64,000 nt of DNA, from positions 1,364,001 through 1,428,000 of the forward strand of contig NZ_CP060010.1 in the NCBI RefSeq assembly GCF_017798205.1, in the 5' to 3' direction. Numbering within the stretch: the first letter of the stretch is position 1; every line of letters starts with the position of its first letter. The notes under the pieces are model-generated. The model did not search any database and had not been told where the DNA came from. It saw only the letters and a list, made by a program, of their open reading frames with translations. Of this stretch, positions 51,003-58,494 are shown in pieces. Source of the DNA: Cognatishimia activa. Its GTDB lineage: Bacteria; Pseudomonadota; Alphaproteobacteria; Rhodobacterales; Rhodobacteraceae. The position numbers were made by a program, and so were the translations under genes.

Positions 51003-52433
51003 ATGACCGAGAGTAATCAGTATTTCGACGAAATGTTGCGAGAGGCGGGTTTGCCTCGGCAACCTTATGAAGCCTACTTCAATTGGTTTAAGAACGAAGA
51101 CCTCAAAACGCTGAGGCGCAAATCTGCAGAAGCCGAGAGTTTCTTTCGCCGGATTGGCATCACGTTCAACGTCTATGGTCAGGACGAGGCTGACGAGCGC
51201 TTGATCCCCTTTGACATCGTCCCGCGCGTGATTTCCGCCAAAGAATGGCGCACGCTCGAGCGCGGGATCGAACAGCGTGTCCGTGCGATCAACGCCTTTC
51301 TGCATGACATCTACCATCGTCAGGAAATCCTGCGCGCTGGGCGTATCCCCAAGGAGATCATCGCGGGAAATGAAGCGTTTCTCTCTGAGATGGTCGGGAT
51401 GAAACCGCCCGGAGGCGTCTATACCCATATCGTCGGAACTGACCTCGTGCGCACGGGCGAAAACGAGTTCTATGTCCTCGAGGACAACGCCCGCACCCCG
51501 TCAGGCGTGAGCTATATGCTCGAGAACCGCGAGACCATGTTGCAGATGTTCCCAGAGCTTTTCACCCAGCTCAAGGTGCGTCCGGTCTCGGCTTACCCGC
51601 AGCTCTTGCGCCGTTCTCTGGCTGATAGCTGCCCTCAAAATTCACCCAATGCGAAGCCGGTTGTGGCGGTGCTGACGCCGGGGATCCATAACTCGGCCTA
51701 TTTCGAACATGCTTTCCTTGCGGATCAAATGGGGGTCGAGCTGGTTGAATCCACCGACCTGCGTGTCGAAGACGGCTTTGTCTCGATGCGAACGACGCGG
51801 GGCTATCAGCCGATTGATGTGCTTTATCGGCGTGTGGATGATGATTATCTGGATCCGCTGACCTTCAATCCAGACAGTATGCTGGGTGTGCCGGGGATCA
51901 TGGATGTCTATCGCGCGGGCAATATCACCATCGCGAACGCGCCAGGTACAGGGATTGCGGATGACAAAGCGCTCTATTCCTACATGCCCGATATCGTCGA
52001 GTTCTATACCGGCGAGCAGGCGATCCTAAAGAACGTGCCGACCTGGCGTTGTTCCGAGGAAGACAGCCTGAAATACGTCTTGGACAACCTCGCCGATCTG
52101 GTGGTCAAAGAAGTGCATGGGTCGGGCGGCTATGGCATGCTCGTGGGACCCGCGGCTTCAAAGAAAGAGATTGCGGCCTTTGAACGCAAACTCCGCGCGC
52201 GGCCTGCAAATTATATCGCCCAGCCGACGCTCTCTTTGTCGACTGTTCCGATCCTGACCAAGGCGGGGCTTGCGCCGCGCCATGTGGACCTGCGCCCCTT
52301 TGTTCTCGTGTCGCCCAATCGCGTTGATATCACGCCGGGTGGGCTGACCCGCGTGGCGTTGAAGAAGGGCTCTTTGGTGGTCAATTCCTCGCAAGGGGGC
52401 GGCACCAAGGACACTTGGGTATTGGGGGACTAA
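51003..52433 (+). CDS. Circularly permuted ATP-grasp protein
   Basis: A 476-residue protein of the circularly permuted ATP-grasp type 1 family (former DUF404/DUF407). Recognisable parts: RAINAFLHDIYHRQEILRAG, VLEDNARTPSGVSYMLENR, VDVLYRRVDDDYLDPL-like and VVKEVHGSGGYGMLVGP (ATP-binding loop). These enzymes are thought to ligate amino acids or make a peptide-like modification. Head of a four-gene set with an alpha-E protein, a transglutaminase and Anbu, a combination known in many bacteria. 3 bases before the next gene. Confidence 0.88.
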   Translation: MTESNQYFDEMLREAGLPRQPYEAYFNWFKNEDLKTLRRKSAEAESFFRRIGITFNVYGQDEADERLIPFDIVPRVISAKEWRTLERGIEQRVRAINAFLHDIYHRQEILRAGRIPKEIIAGNEAFLSEMVGMKPPGGVYTHIVGTDLVRTGENEFYVLEDNARTPSGVSYMLENRETMLQMFPELFTQLKVRPVSAYPQLLRRSLADSCPQNSPNAKPVVAVLTPGIHNSAYFEHAFLADQMGVELVESTDLRVEDGFVSMRTTRGYQPIDVLYRRVDDDYLDPLTFNPDSMLGVPGIMDVYRAGNITIANAPGTGIADDKALYSYMPDIVEFYTGEQAILKNVPTWRCSEEDSLKYVLDNLADLVVKEVHGSGGYGMLVGPAASKKEIAAFERKLRARPANYIAQPTLSLSTVPILTKAGLAPRHVDLRPFVLVSPNRVDITPGGLTRVALKKGSLVVNSSQGGGTKDTWVLGD

Positions 52434-52436
52434 GAC

Positions 52437-53381
52437 ATGATGCTAGGCAAAACCGCTGGCGGTCTGTTTTGGATGTTCCGCTACCTTGAACGCGCTGAGA
52501 ATACTGCGCGCCTGCTTGAGGCAGGCTGGCACATCGCCCTGACCCGCGCGGATGGGGCGTCCAATGAATGGCAGTCCATTGTTTCGACCGCCGGCATGAA
52601 CGCGGCTTATCTCGAGAAATACGACAGCTATGAAGCCGGGCAGGTGATCAATTTCATGCTGCGTGACAAGGACAACCCGTCCTCGGTCATGACGGCGATC
52701 ACGGCAGCGCGCAACAACGGGCGTCTGGTGCGCACGGCGCTGAGTTCCGAGGTCTGGGAAGCCACCAACGAATGTTGGATGGTGCTTAAGGATCTGCTCT
52801 CGCGGCCGGTCACGGAACGCGCGATGCATGACATTCTGACCCAAATCCGGTTCAGAACCTCGGTCGTGCGGGGGGCCCTGCACGGCACGATGCTGCGCAA
52901 CGATATCTTTGCGTTTTCGCGCCTCGGGACGTTTATCGAACGCGCCGACAACACAGCGCGGATTTTGGACGTGAAATATTACGTGTTGTTGCCCTCGGCT
53001 GCTTTCGTTGGGTCCTCCATCGACAACGCGCAATGGGAGGTCATTTTGCGGTCTGTCTCGGCGGAGCGAAGTTTTCGCTGGCTCCATGGCGGCGAAAGTA
53101 CACCGGCTACGATTTCAAATTTCCTGATCCTGGACGGACGCATGCCGCGGTCTCTGGCCTTCTGTGCCAAGAGGATTGGGGAGAATTTGAAACATCTAGA
53201 AATGGAATACGAAGCGCGCGAGGAAAGCCACGTTCAAGCCGATGCTTTGTGCCACCGGATCAACGCGCATTCGGTTGATACGATTTTCGAAGAAGGTCTG
53301 CACGAGTTCCTCAGCAGCTTCATCGCCGACAACGCGAAACTCGCGGCTCATATCGAAGAGGACTTTAGGTTCTATGGATAA
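52437..53381 (+). CDS. Alpha-E domain protein (DUF403)
   Basis: A 314-residue helical protein. The start LGKTAGGLFWMFRYLERAENTARLLEAG and FSRLGTFIERADNTARILDVKYY are the repeated R-x2-ENTAR motifs of the alpha-E family. Always associated with permuted ATP-grasp proteins and presumed to act with them; no biochemical role is settled. Overlaps the transglutaminase start by 8 nt. Confidence 0.88.
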   Translation: MMLGKTAGGLFWMFRYLERAENTARLLEAGWHIALTRADGASNEWQSIVSTAGMNAAYLEKYDSYEAGQVINFMLRDKDNPSSVMTAITAARNNGRLVRTALSSEVWEATNECWMVLKDLLSRPVTERAMHDILTQIRFRTSVVRGALHGTMLRNDIFAFSRLGTFIERADNTARILDVKYYVLLPSAAFVGSSIDNAQWEVILRSVSAERSFRWLHGGESTPATISNFLILDGRMPRSLAFCAKRIGENLKHLEMEYEAREESHVQADALCHRINAHSVDTIFEEGLHEFLSSFIADNAKLAAHIEEDFRFYG

Positions 53382-54192
53382 GACCCGCCGCCTGACCGTG
53401 CGCCATGTGACCACATATTCTTACGACGTACCGGTACACTACGCGCTGCAACGCCTCCGCCTGACGCCCAAGGATGGGCCGGGGCAGAAGGTTCTGGAGT
53501 GGAGCACCAAGGTCACCGGAGGGGTGGTGCAATGCGGCTTTGACGATCAATTCCAGAACCGTACGGAACTGGTAAAAGTCGATGCCGGTGCCACGACGGT
53601 CGAGTTCCTCTGCGAAGGGGTGATCGAGGTCGAAGATCTGGCCGGTGCCTCAGGTAAACATCGCGGCTACGCGCCTCTGTGGCTCTATGAACAGCAAACG
53701 CCAACGACCAAACCTGGCCCCGCAATTCGCGCGCTGATCAGTGACATGCTGAAGCAGCGTAAAGAGATGGACGATATCCCTCTGCTCCATGCGCTGTCTG
53801 CCGAGATTTTAAAGACCGTGTCCTACAGCATCGGCGCAACCGACAGCGCCTTTACGGCCGAAGACGCGATGGCGGAAGGCAAAGGCGTCTGTCAGGACCA
53901 TGCCCATATCATGATCTCGGTTGCACGGGCGCTGGGCTTTCCGGCGCGTTATGTGTCGGGCTACCTCTTGATGGATGACCGTGTGGATCAGGACGCGACC
54001 CATGCGTGGTGCGAAATCCATGTGACCGGTCTGGGATGGGTCGGATTTGATGTCTCCAACGGCATTTCGCCGGACTCCCGATACATCACCGTCGCCATTG
54101 GCCGAGACTATCGTGATGCGGCCCCAATTCTGGGTATTCGTCAGGGCGAAGGCGAAGAAAGGCTTGATGTTGCGCTGCAAGTGCAGCAATAG
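53374..54192 (+). CDS. Transglutaminase-like protease-fold protein
   Basis: A 272-residue protein with an N-terminal bacterial transglutaminase domain (about 5-85, RLTVRHVTTYSYDVPVHYA) and a catalytic core with Cys173 (GKGVCQDHAHIM), His210 (DATHAWCEIHV) and Asp226 (VGFDVSNG). No signal peptide, so cytosolic. Such proteins may hydrolyse or remodel the peptide made by the adjacent ATP-grasp protein. Start at 53374, overlapping the alpha-E stop. Confidence 0.88.
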   Translation: MDKTRRLTVRHVTTYSYDVPVHYALQRLRLTPKDGPGQKVLEWSTKVTGGVVQCGFDDQFQNRTELVKVDAGATTVEFLCEGVIEVEDLAGASGKHRGYAPLWLYEQQTPTTKPGPAIRALISDMLKQRKEMDDIPLLHALSAEILKTVSYSIGATDSAFTAEDAMAEGKGVCQDHAHIMISVARALGFPARYVSGYLLMDDRVDQDATHAWCEIHVTGLGWVGFDVSNGISPDSRYITVAIGRDYRDAAPILGIRQGEGEERLDVALQVQQ

Positions 54193-54228
54193 CCTATTTG
54201 CTGTGCAAGAACTTAAATTGAGGGCACT

Positions 54229-54969
54229 ATGACCTACTGCGTCGGGCTGATGCTGAACAAAGGCCTGGTCTTTATGTCTGACACGCGCACCAACGCGGGC
54301 GTCGACAATATCTCGACCTTTCGCAAGATGTTTGCTTGGGATGAACCGGGGGAGCGCTCGATCACGGTGATGACCGCGGGCAATCTGGCGACGACGCAGG
54401 CTGTGATCAGCCTCTTGGAGGAACGCAGCAAGGCGGTCGAGGATCGCAGCCCCTCGATTTTGAAATGCGAGAGCATGTTTCAGGTTGCGACCTTGGTGGG
54501 CGACACCCTGAAAGAAGTGATTTCGGATCACGCCGACGAAGGCCAACAGGCCGATAGCGGGTTCAATGCGACGATCCTTGTGGGCGGTCAGATCAAAGGC
54601 GGCAAGCACCGGCTGTTCATGATCTATCCCGAAGGCAATTTCATCGAGGCCAGCGAGGACACGCCGTTTTTCCAGATCGGAGAAACCAAATACGGGCGTC
54701 CAATCCTGGTGCGCGCCTATGATCCTGAGATGTCCTTTGATGAGGCGATCAAGCTTTTGCTGGTGTCCTTTGACTCAACCATCAAAGCCAACCTCAGCGT
54801 AGATTTGCCCTTGGATGTGCGCGTCTACGCAAAGGATGCCTTCCAATGTGACCACGCCTTCCGCATTGAAGCCAATGATCCCTACTACCTCGAGATCTCC
54901 GAAGGCTGGGGCGGGGCCTTGCGCGAGGCTTTCGGCCGGCTGCCGGACTTCGACCTCGACGCGCTTTAG
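54229..54969 (+). CDS. Anbu, proteasome beta-like peptidase
   Basis: A 246-residue Ntn-hydrolase homologous to proteasome beta subunits. It starts MTYCVGLMLNKGLVFMSDTR, with Thr2 as expected nucleophile after Met removal, then NAGVDNISTFRKMF, the Anbu signature (ancestral beta subunit). It should form a ring-like complex in the cytosol. No proteasome alpha subunit or ATPase is present. 36 bases after the transglutaminase gene; it converges on the Hint gene with a 3-base gap. Confidence 0.9.
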   Translation: MTYCVGLMLNKGLVFMSDTRTNAGVDNISTFRKMFAWDEPGERSITVMTAGNLATTQAVISLLEERSKAVEDRSPSILKCESMFQVATLVGDTLKEVISDHADEGQQADSGFNATILVGGQIKGGKHRLFMIYPEGNFIEASEDTPFFQIGETKYGRPILVRAYDPEMSFDEAIKLLLVSFDSTIKANLSVDLPLDVRVYAKDAFQCDHAFRIEANDPYYLEISEGWGGALREAFGRLPDFDLDAL

Positions 54970-54972
54970 GCG

Positions 54973-55944
54973 TTATTTGCGCAGATTGCGCCCTTTGCGC
55001 AGATGCGCTTGCACGATGGTTTTCTGCAGCGAAGGCGACGGGATGTTGGTCTTAGCCTTTGGCGTCGTCGGCGTGCCGTTGGAATAGGGTAAAAGCCATT
55101 CCAACTCGGCCTGAGCCTCAGGACTTGTGATGAGGTCCGCGTCATCACCGTGCAACAGGCTCTCAGCGGGCGCACCTTCGGCAAAGACGATCTCGTGATC
55201 TTCAAACCCGAGGTGATAATAGGTCGTGTCCTGAATGTTTGGTTCCAGAAAGATGCCGGGCAAGATCGTTAGTTTGATCGCAGCTACCAGCGCATCTTCT
55301 TGCCCGAACTTGTTTTTCGAGATCTTGGATTTTACCAACATGCGGTGCTGACGCGAGACAAGAAGGTCGCGTTTCGGAACACCCAGCCCAATGGCACCCG
55401 CAGTGATCCGAACCGGACGTAGTTTTTCGTTGCGTTCAAGCTGACGTTCCGAGAATGCGCGTTTCAGAACATAAGCAAGGGGCTTTGTTTGCCCTTCGCC
55501 GCAGGTGACCAGATCTCCGGCACACAGAGTCTCGACCGGCTTTGCGCCCTCGGGCGTCTCAATCATGGTGCCGGAGACAAAACAGACAACATCGCTGTAG
55601 TCCCACCCAACGGTATGGCTTTGATAAGAGCCAAGTGTTGCGCCAACCGTGAATTCAGAGTCCGGTTCGGGTACGAAATACCACCCGCCGTCACTTGTGT
55701 AGAAAAAGTTGAAATCCTCGACGTGAGAATTTCCGTTGGTATCCGTGAAAGATACCGCGATCTTGTAAGGCTGACTGGCTGTCGAGTTGAACGAACCGCC
55801 GTCGATCTGAACCTGTTCGTCAGAGTCTCCGCCACCTTGATAGGCGCCATCATTATCAGAAAACGTCGCCTGATAGGACGTGTTATACTGAGAGTTGTAA
55901 TACGTCCCAGTCCACCGGAACGCTTCCACTGTATATGTCGGCAT
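54973..55944 (-). CDS. Hint-domain (hedgehog/intein) protein
   Basis: A 323-residue protein. Residues 1-115 are an unrecognised, Tyr/Thr/Ser/Gly-rich beta-type segment. From Cys121 (VVCFVSGTMIETPEGAKPVETL) a Hint domain follows, with LLVSRQHRML in the middle and YYHLGFEDHEIVFAEGAPAESLL near the end; this subtype is abundant in Rhodobacterales. The C-terminus (about 285-323) is basic and Pro/Thr-rich. No signal peptide; many relatives are secreted by type I systems. Possible self-splicing or cleavage at Cys121, which is not known here. Confidence 0.82.
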   Translation of the reverse strand: MPTYTVEAFRWTGTYYNSQYNTSYQATFSDNDGAYQGGGDSDEQVQIDGGSFNSTASQPYKIAVSFTDTNGNSHVEDFNFFYTSDGGWYFVPEPDSEFTVGATLGSYQSHTVGWDYSDVVCFVSGTMIETPEGAKPVETLCAGDLVTCGEGQTKPLAYVLKRAFSERQLERNEKLRPVRITAGAIGLGVPKRDLLVSRQHRMLVKSKISKNKFGQEDALVAAIKLTILPGIFLEPNIQDTTYYHLGFEDHEIVFAEGAPAESLLHGDDADLITSPEAQAELEWLLPYSNGTPTTPKAKTNIPSPSLQKTIVQAHLRKGRNLRK

Positions 55945-56051
55945 TACACACTACTGCCCGTACTCGAACGCATCATTTGCGATGCTTGAACTTGGTGGGG
56001 ATTATCCACAACCAAAGTTTACCACGAGTTTATGGGTTTCGTGTAGAGAAA

Positions 56052-56438
56052 TTAATCTTTCGCATTGTCCAGAACGTTCCGCGCAGCCCGGAAGCACTCC
56101 AACGCCTGTGGCACACCGCAATAGATCGCAATCACATGGATGATTGCGCGGATCTCTTCGGGCGTGACGCCATTGTTGATCGCGCCGCGGCAATGCAACT
56201 CCCATTCGTGCATCTTGCCCAGGGCGCCGATCATCGACAGGTTCATCATGGATCGGGTTTTGGCGTCGATCACATCGTCTCCCCAGCCGAAACCCCAGCA
56301 CCAGGCCGTCATGGCCTCTTGGAACGGACGAGTAAGGTCGTCGGCTGCGTCGAGACTTTTCTGAACATACTCGGCACCCAACGTGGCCTTGCGTTGTTCC
56401 AGGCCTTTTAGAAAGAGATCTTCGTCAAATACGCTCAT
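56052..56438 (-). CDS. Carboxymuconolactone decarboxylase-family protein
   Basis: A 128-residue helical protein of the CMD family, closest in look to PcaC: SMMNLSMIGALGKMHEWELH, NNGVTPEEIRAIIHVIAIYCG and the tail AARNVLDNA. There is no CxxC pair, so it is not an AhpD-type peroxidase. Likely a small decarboxylase/isomerase. It is 11 bases downstream of the Rieske gene and probably in the same rpiR-Rieske-CMD operon. Confidence 0.85.
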   Translation of the reverse strand: MSVFDEDLFLKGLEQRKATLGAEYVQKSLDAADDLTRPFQEAMTAWCWGFGWGDDVIDAKTRSMMNLSMIGALGKMHEWELHCRGAINNGVTPEEIRAIIHVIAIYCGVPQALECFRAARNVLDNAKD

Positions 56439-56449
56439 TGGTCAGTCCT

Positions 56450-57538
56450 TTATTGTGTCGGCCCATCGACCGCTTCGCGCATCCAGCGCTGAAGGTGCAT
56501 GATGGAATGTTCAGAGTTCACGCCACAGGTCGGATCTACCACCAAGGGCCCTGGCACATAACCGCGAGATTTCAGACCGCGATGCACAGATTCCACGAGG
56601 TGAATATCCTCTTCGACAGTCGTTTCCCGATCCTGTTTTGCGAGGTCGTGAATGATCTGCGGGTCAAACCCTTCGGCGGCATACCACCCGCGCCAGACCA
56701 CCACGTGATCGGCATCAATCGCGCGCCAATGGTAGGTGTTCAGCACATTGCCCGGATAGACCTGAAAGCTGAACATCGGCCAGAGGAACCAGCTTGAATA
56801 TTCTTCGGCATGCTTGCGGCTGCGGTCGATGGGATAGGTCATCTGATCCAGCGCCTGACATTCCGTTGTGTGGCGCAAACAATAGCCTTGCGGCTGGATG
56901 TCGTAGGTCTCGGGTTTCACAACGCCTGTGGCAAAGGTCGGATGGTTCAGAGAGCAGTGATAGCACTCGGAATAATTCTCGACTGAAACCTTCCAGTTGC
57001 AATTTTCCGGGATCTCGACCCATTCCACGGGCTTGAGGTCCGCAAAATGCGGCACCCAGCTTTCAAGTTCAGCGCGGGCATTCGGGAACCAATCTTCCAT
57101 CGGCTTGGCATCTGGATCGAGGTTCACAAAGATGAACCCCAGAAACAGCTCTGTGCGCACCTCGGTGAGGCAGATCTTGGACTTGTCAAAGCCTTCGACC
57201 GAATTGATATTCGGCCCTGCACGCAGGCCTCCGGTCAACTCGTAGGTCCAGGCGTGATAGGGGCAGACCACGACGCGCGTTGAGCCCGAGCCGCTGACCA
57301 ACTGATGCGCGCGGTGTTGGCAGACGTTATAGAACGTGCGGATCACATCATCGCGGCCCTTGATGCAAAACAGGCTCTCGCCCGCCATTTCAAAGGCAAA
57401 ATAATCGCCGGCCTTCTCAAGCTGGCTTGCATGGCCCGCGAATTGCCATGTTCGGGCAAAGAGCCCGTCCATCTCCATCTCATAGACCTTGGGGTCCGTG
57501 TAATAGCGCGCCTCAAGCGATTTTAATGGCTCACTCAC
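56450..57538 (-). CDS. Rieske non-haem iron oxygenase (betaine demethylase-like)
   Basis: A 362-residue oxygenase alpha subunit. Rieske [2Fe-2S] ligands Cys73-x-His75 and Cys92-x2-His95 (NVCQHRAHQL, VCPYHAWTY); mononuclear iron site Glu191-x2-His194-x4-His199 (ENYSECYHCSLNHPTF) with the third ligand Asp near EEDIHLVESV. This class includes glycine-betaine, stachydrine and hydroxyproline-betaine demethylases; the neighbouring GcvT-type dehydrogenase and enolase-family gene support such a role. The required reductase is not in the window. Start overlaps the rpiR stop (ATGA). Confidence 0.85.
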   Translation of the reverse strand: MSEPLKSLEARYYTDPKVYEMEMDGLFARTWQFAGHASQLEKAGDYFAFEMAGESLFCIKGRDDVIRTFYNVCQHRAHQLVSGSGSTRVVVCPYHAWTYELTGGLRAGPNINSVEGFDKSKICLTEVRTELFLGFIFVNLDPDAKPMEDWFPNARAELESWVPHFADLKPVEWVEIPENCNWKVSVENYSECYHCSLNHPTFATGVVKPETYDIQPQGYCLRHTTECQALDQMTYPIDRSRKHAEEYSSWFLWPMFSFQVYPGNVLNTYHWRAIDADHVVVWRGWYAAEGFDPQIIHDLAKQDRETTVEEDIHLVESVHRGLKSRGYVPGPLVVDPTCGVNSEHSIMHLQRWMREAVDGPTQ

Positions 57539-58422
57539 GTTGGCTCCTCCACATAAAGCCCAAGCGCGTGGCGGCGGGCGTGAAAGCGGTCGACCCTGTC
57601 GACGATTTCGTCAGAGGCGACCGAGATAACAAAGCTGAGCAGCGTCTCGAGAAAGGCGACAATGGCGACGGTCGAGGGAAAGAACTGCGGGCTTTCCGCG
57701 CCGACGACGAAGCCGTGATCCGCGGCTCGTATGATCGGGCTTGCTGGGCTGTCAGAGATGGCGACGATGGTCATGCCTTGGGATTTCGCGATCTCGACGG
57801 CCTCGACCACTTCGCTGCGATAGGGGCGGCAGGTGATGGCGATCAGAACATCGGTGTCGCTCGCCCATGCCAGATCGTCAACGGCGGTGGACCCCGGGCG
57901 CGGGATCGCGTGGAAATCGCTCATGCCGGTTGAGGCAAGATAGGTGAAGTTGCGCGCAATGGCGTTGTTGACGCCGACGCCAAGGGTGAAGACCTGCTTG
58001 CTGTTCCAGATCGCCTCGGCGGCGGTTTGCAGTTGTTCGGCCGAGATCGTTGCAAAGCTCTCTTCGATATTTCTGAGCGTCGCTTCCATCATGTCGGCAT
58101 AAAGCCCGCCAAGCCCGCCCGACTTGCGAATGTCCTGCAACCAGCGCGCACGGTCTGGAAAGCTCATCCCGCCACGCCTAATGGCATCACGAAACGGTGC
58201 GCGGAAATCCTCATAACCGTCATAGCCCATCTGCCGCGCCATGCGCACGAAAGTGTTAGGCTTCACCTGCGCCGCTTCAGCGATTTCGCGCACGGTGGAC
58301 ACGCCCACATCCTGTGGGTTCTCCAGCACATAGCGCGCTGCTTTCTGCGCCTCGGGCGTCAGCTCGTCCCAGTCATCAGACAGGCGGTCGAGAATAGATA
58401 AAGATACATTTGTGCCATTCAT
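57535..58422 (-). CDS. MurR/RpiR-family transcription regulator
   Basis: A 295-residue regulator with an N-terminal helix-turn-helix (about 15-80: STVREIAEAAQVKPNTFVRMARQMG) and a C-terminal SIS sugar-phosphate-binding-type domain (about 125-255). It lies between the divergent catabolic gene and the Rieske gene, so it is presumed to control both. Start at 58422 (MNGTNVSL). An imperfect inverted repeat over this start codon is a likely autoregulatory operator. Earlier in-frame codons overlap the divergent gene. Confidence 0.88.
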   Translation of the reverse strand: MNGTNVSLSILDRLSDDWDELTPEAQKAARYVLENPQDVGVSTVREIAEAAQVKPNTFVRMARQMGYDGYEDFRAPFRDAIRRGGMSFPDRARWLQDIRKSGGLGGLYADMMEATLRNIEESFATISAEQLQTAAEAIWNSKQVFTLGVGVNNAIARNFTYLASTGMSDFHAIPRPGSTAVDDLAWASDTDVLIAITCRPYRSEVVEAVEIAKSQGMTIVAISDSPASPIIRAADHGFVVGAESPQFFPSTVAIVAFLETLLSFVISVASDEIVDRVDRFHARRHALGLYVEEPT

Positions 58423-58443
58423 GATTGACGATGGTATAAATGT
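58406..58443. promoter_or_regulatory. Inverted repeat over the rpiR start codon
   Basis: ACATTTGTGCCAT (58406-58418) and ATGGTATAAATGT (58431-58443) are complementary at 11 of 13 positions, with a 12-base spacer that contains the rpiR start codon. The site lies 52 bases before the divergent dehydrogenase gene. Confidence 0.45.
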
Positions 58444-58494
58444 TTGCTTAGCCTGTCGAGAGAAAACACGACTCTCAACAGAGGAATCTTGCAA

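Noticed and set aside
56002-56010. Exact DnaA box TTATCCACA between the Hint gene and the CMD gene
   Set aside because: A lone 9-mer is expected by chance about once per window of this size on both strands. No cluster, AT-rich unwinding region or replication gene is nearby, so it is not called an origin.
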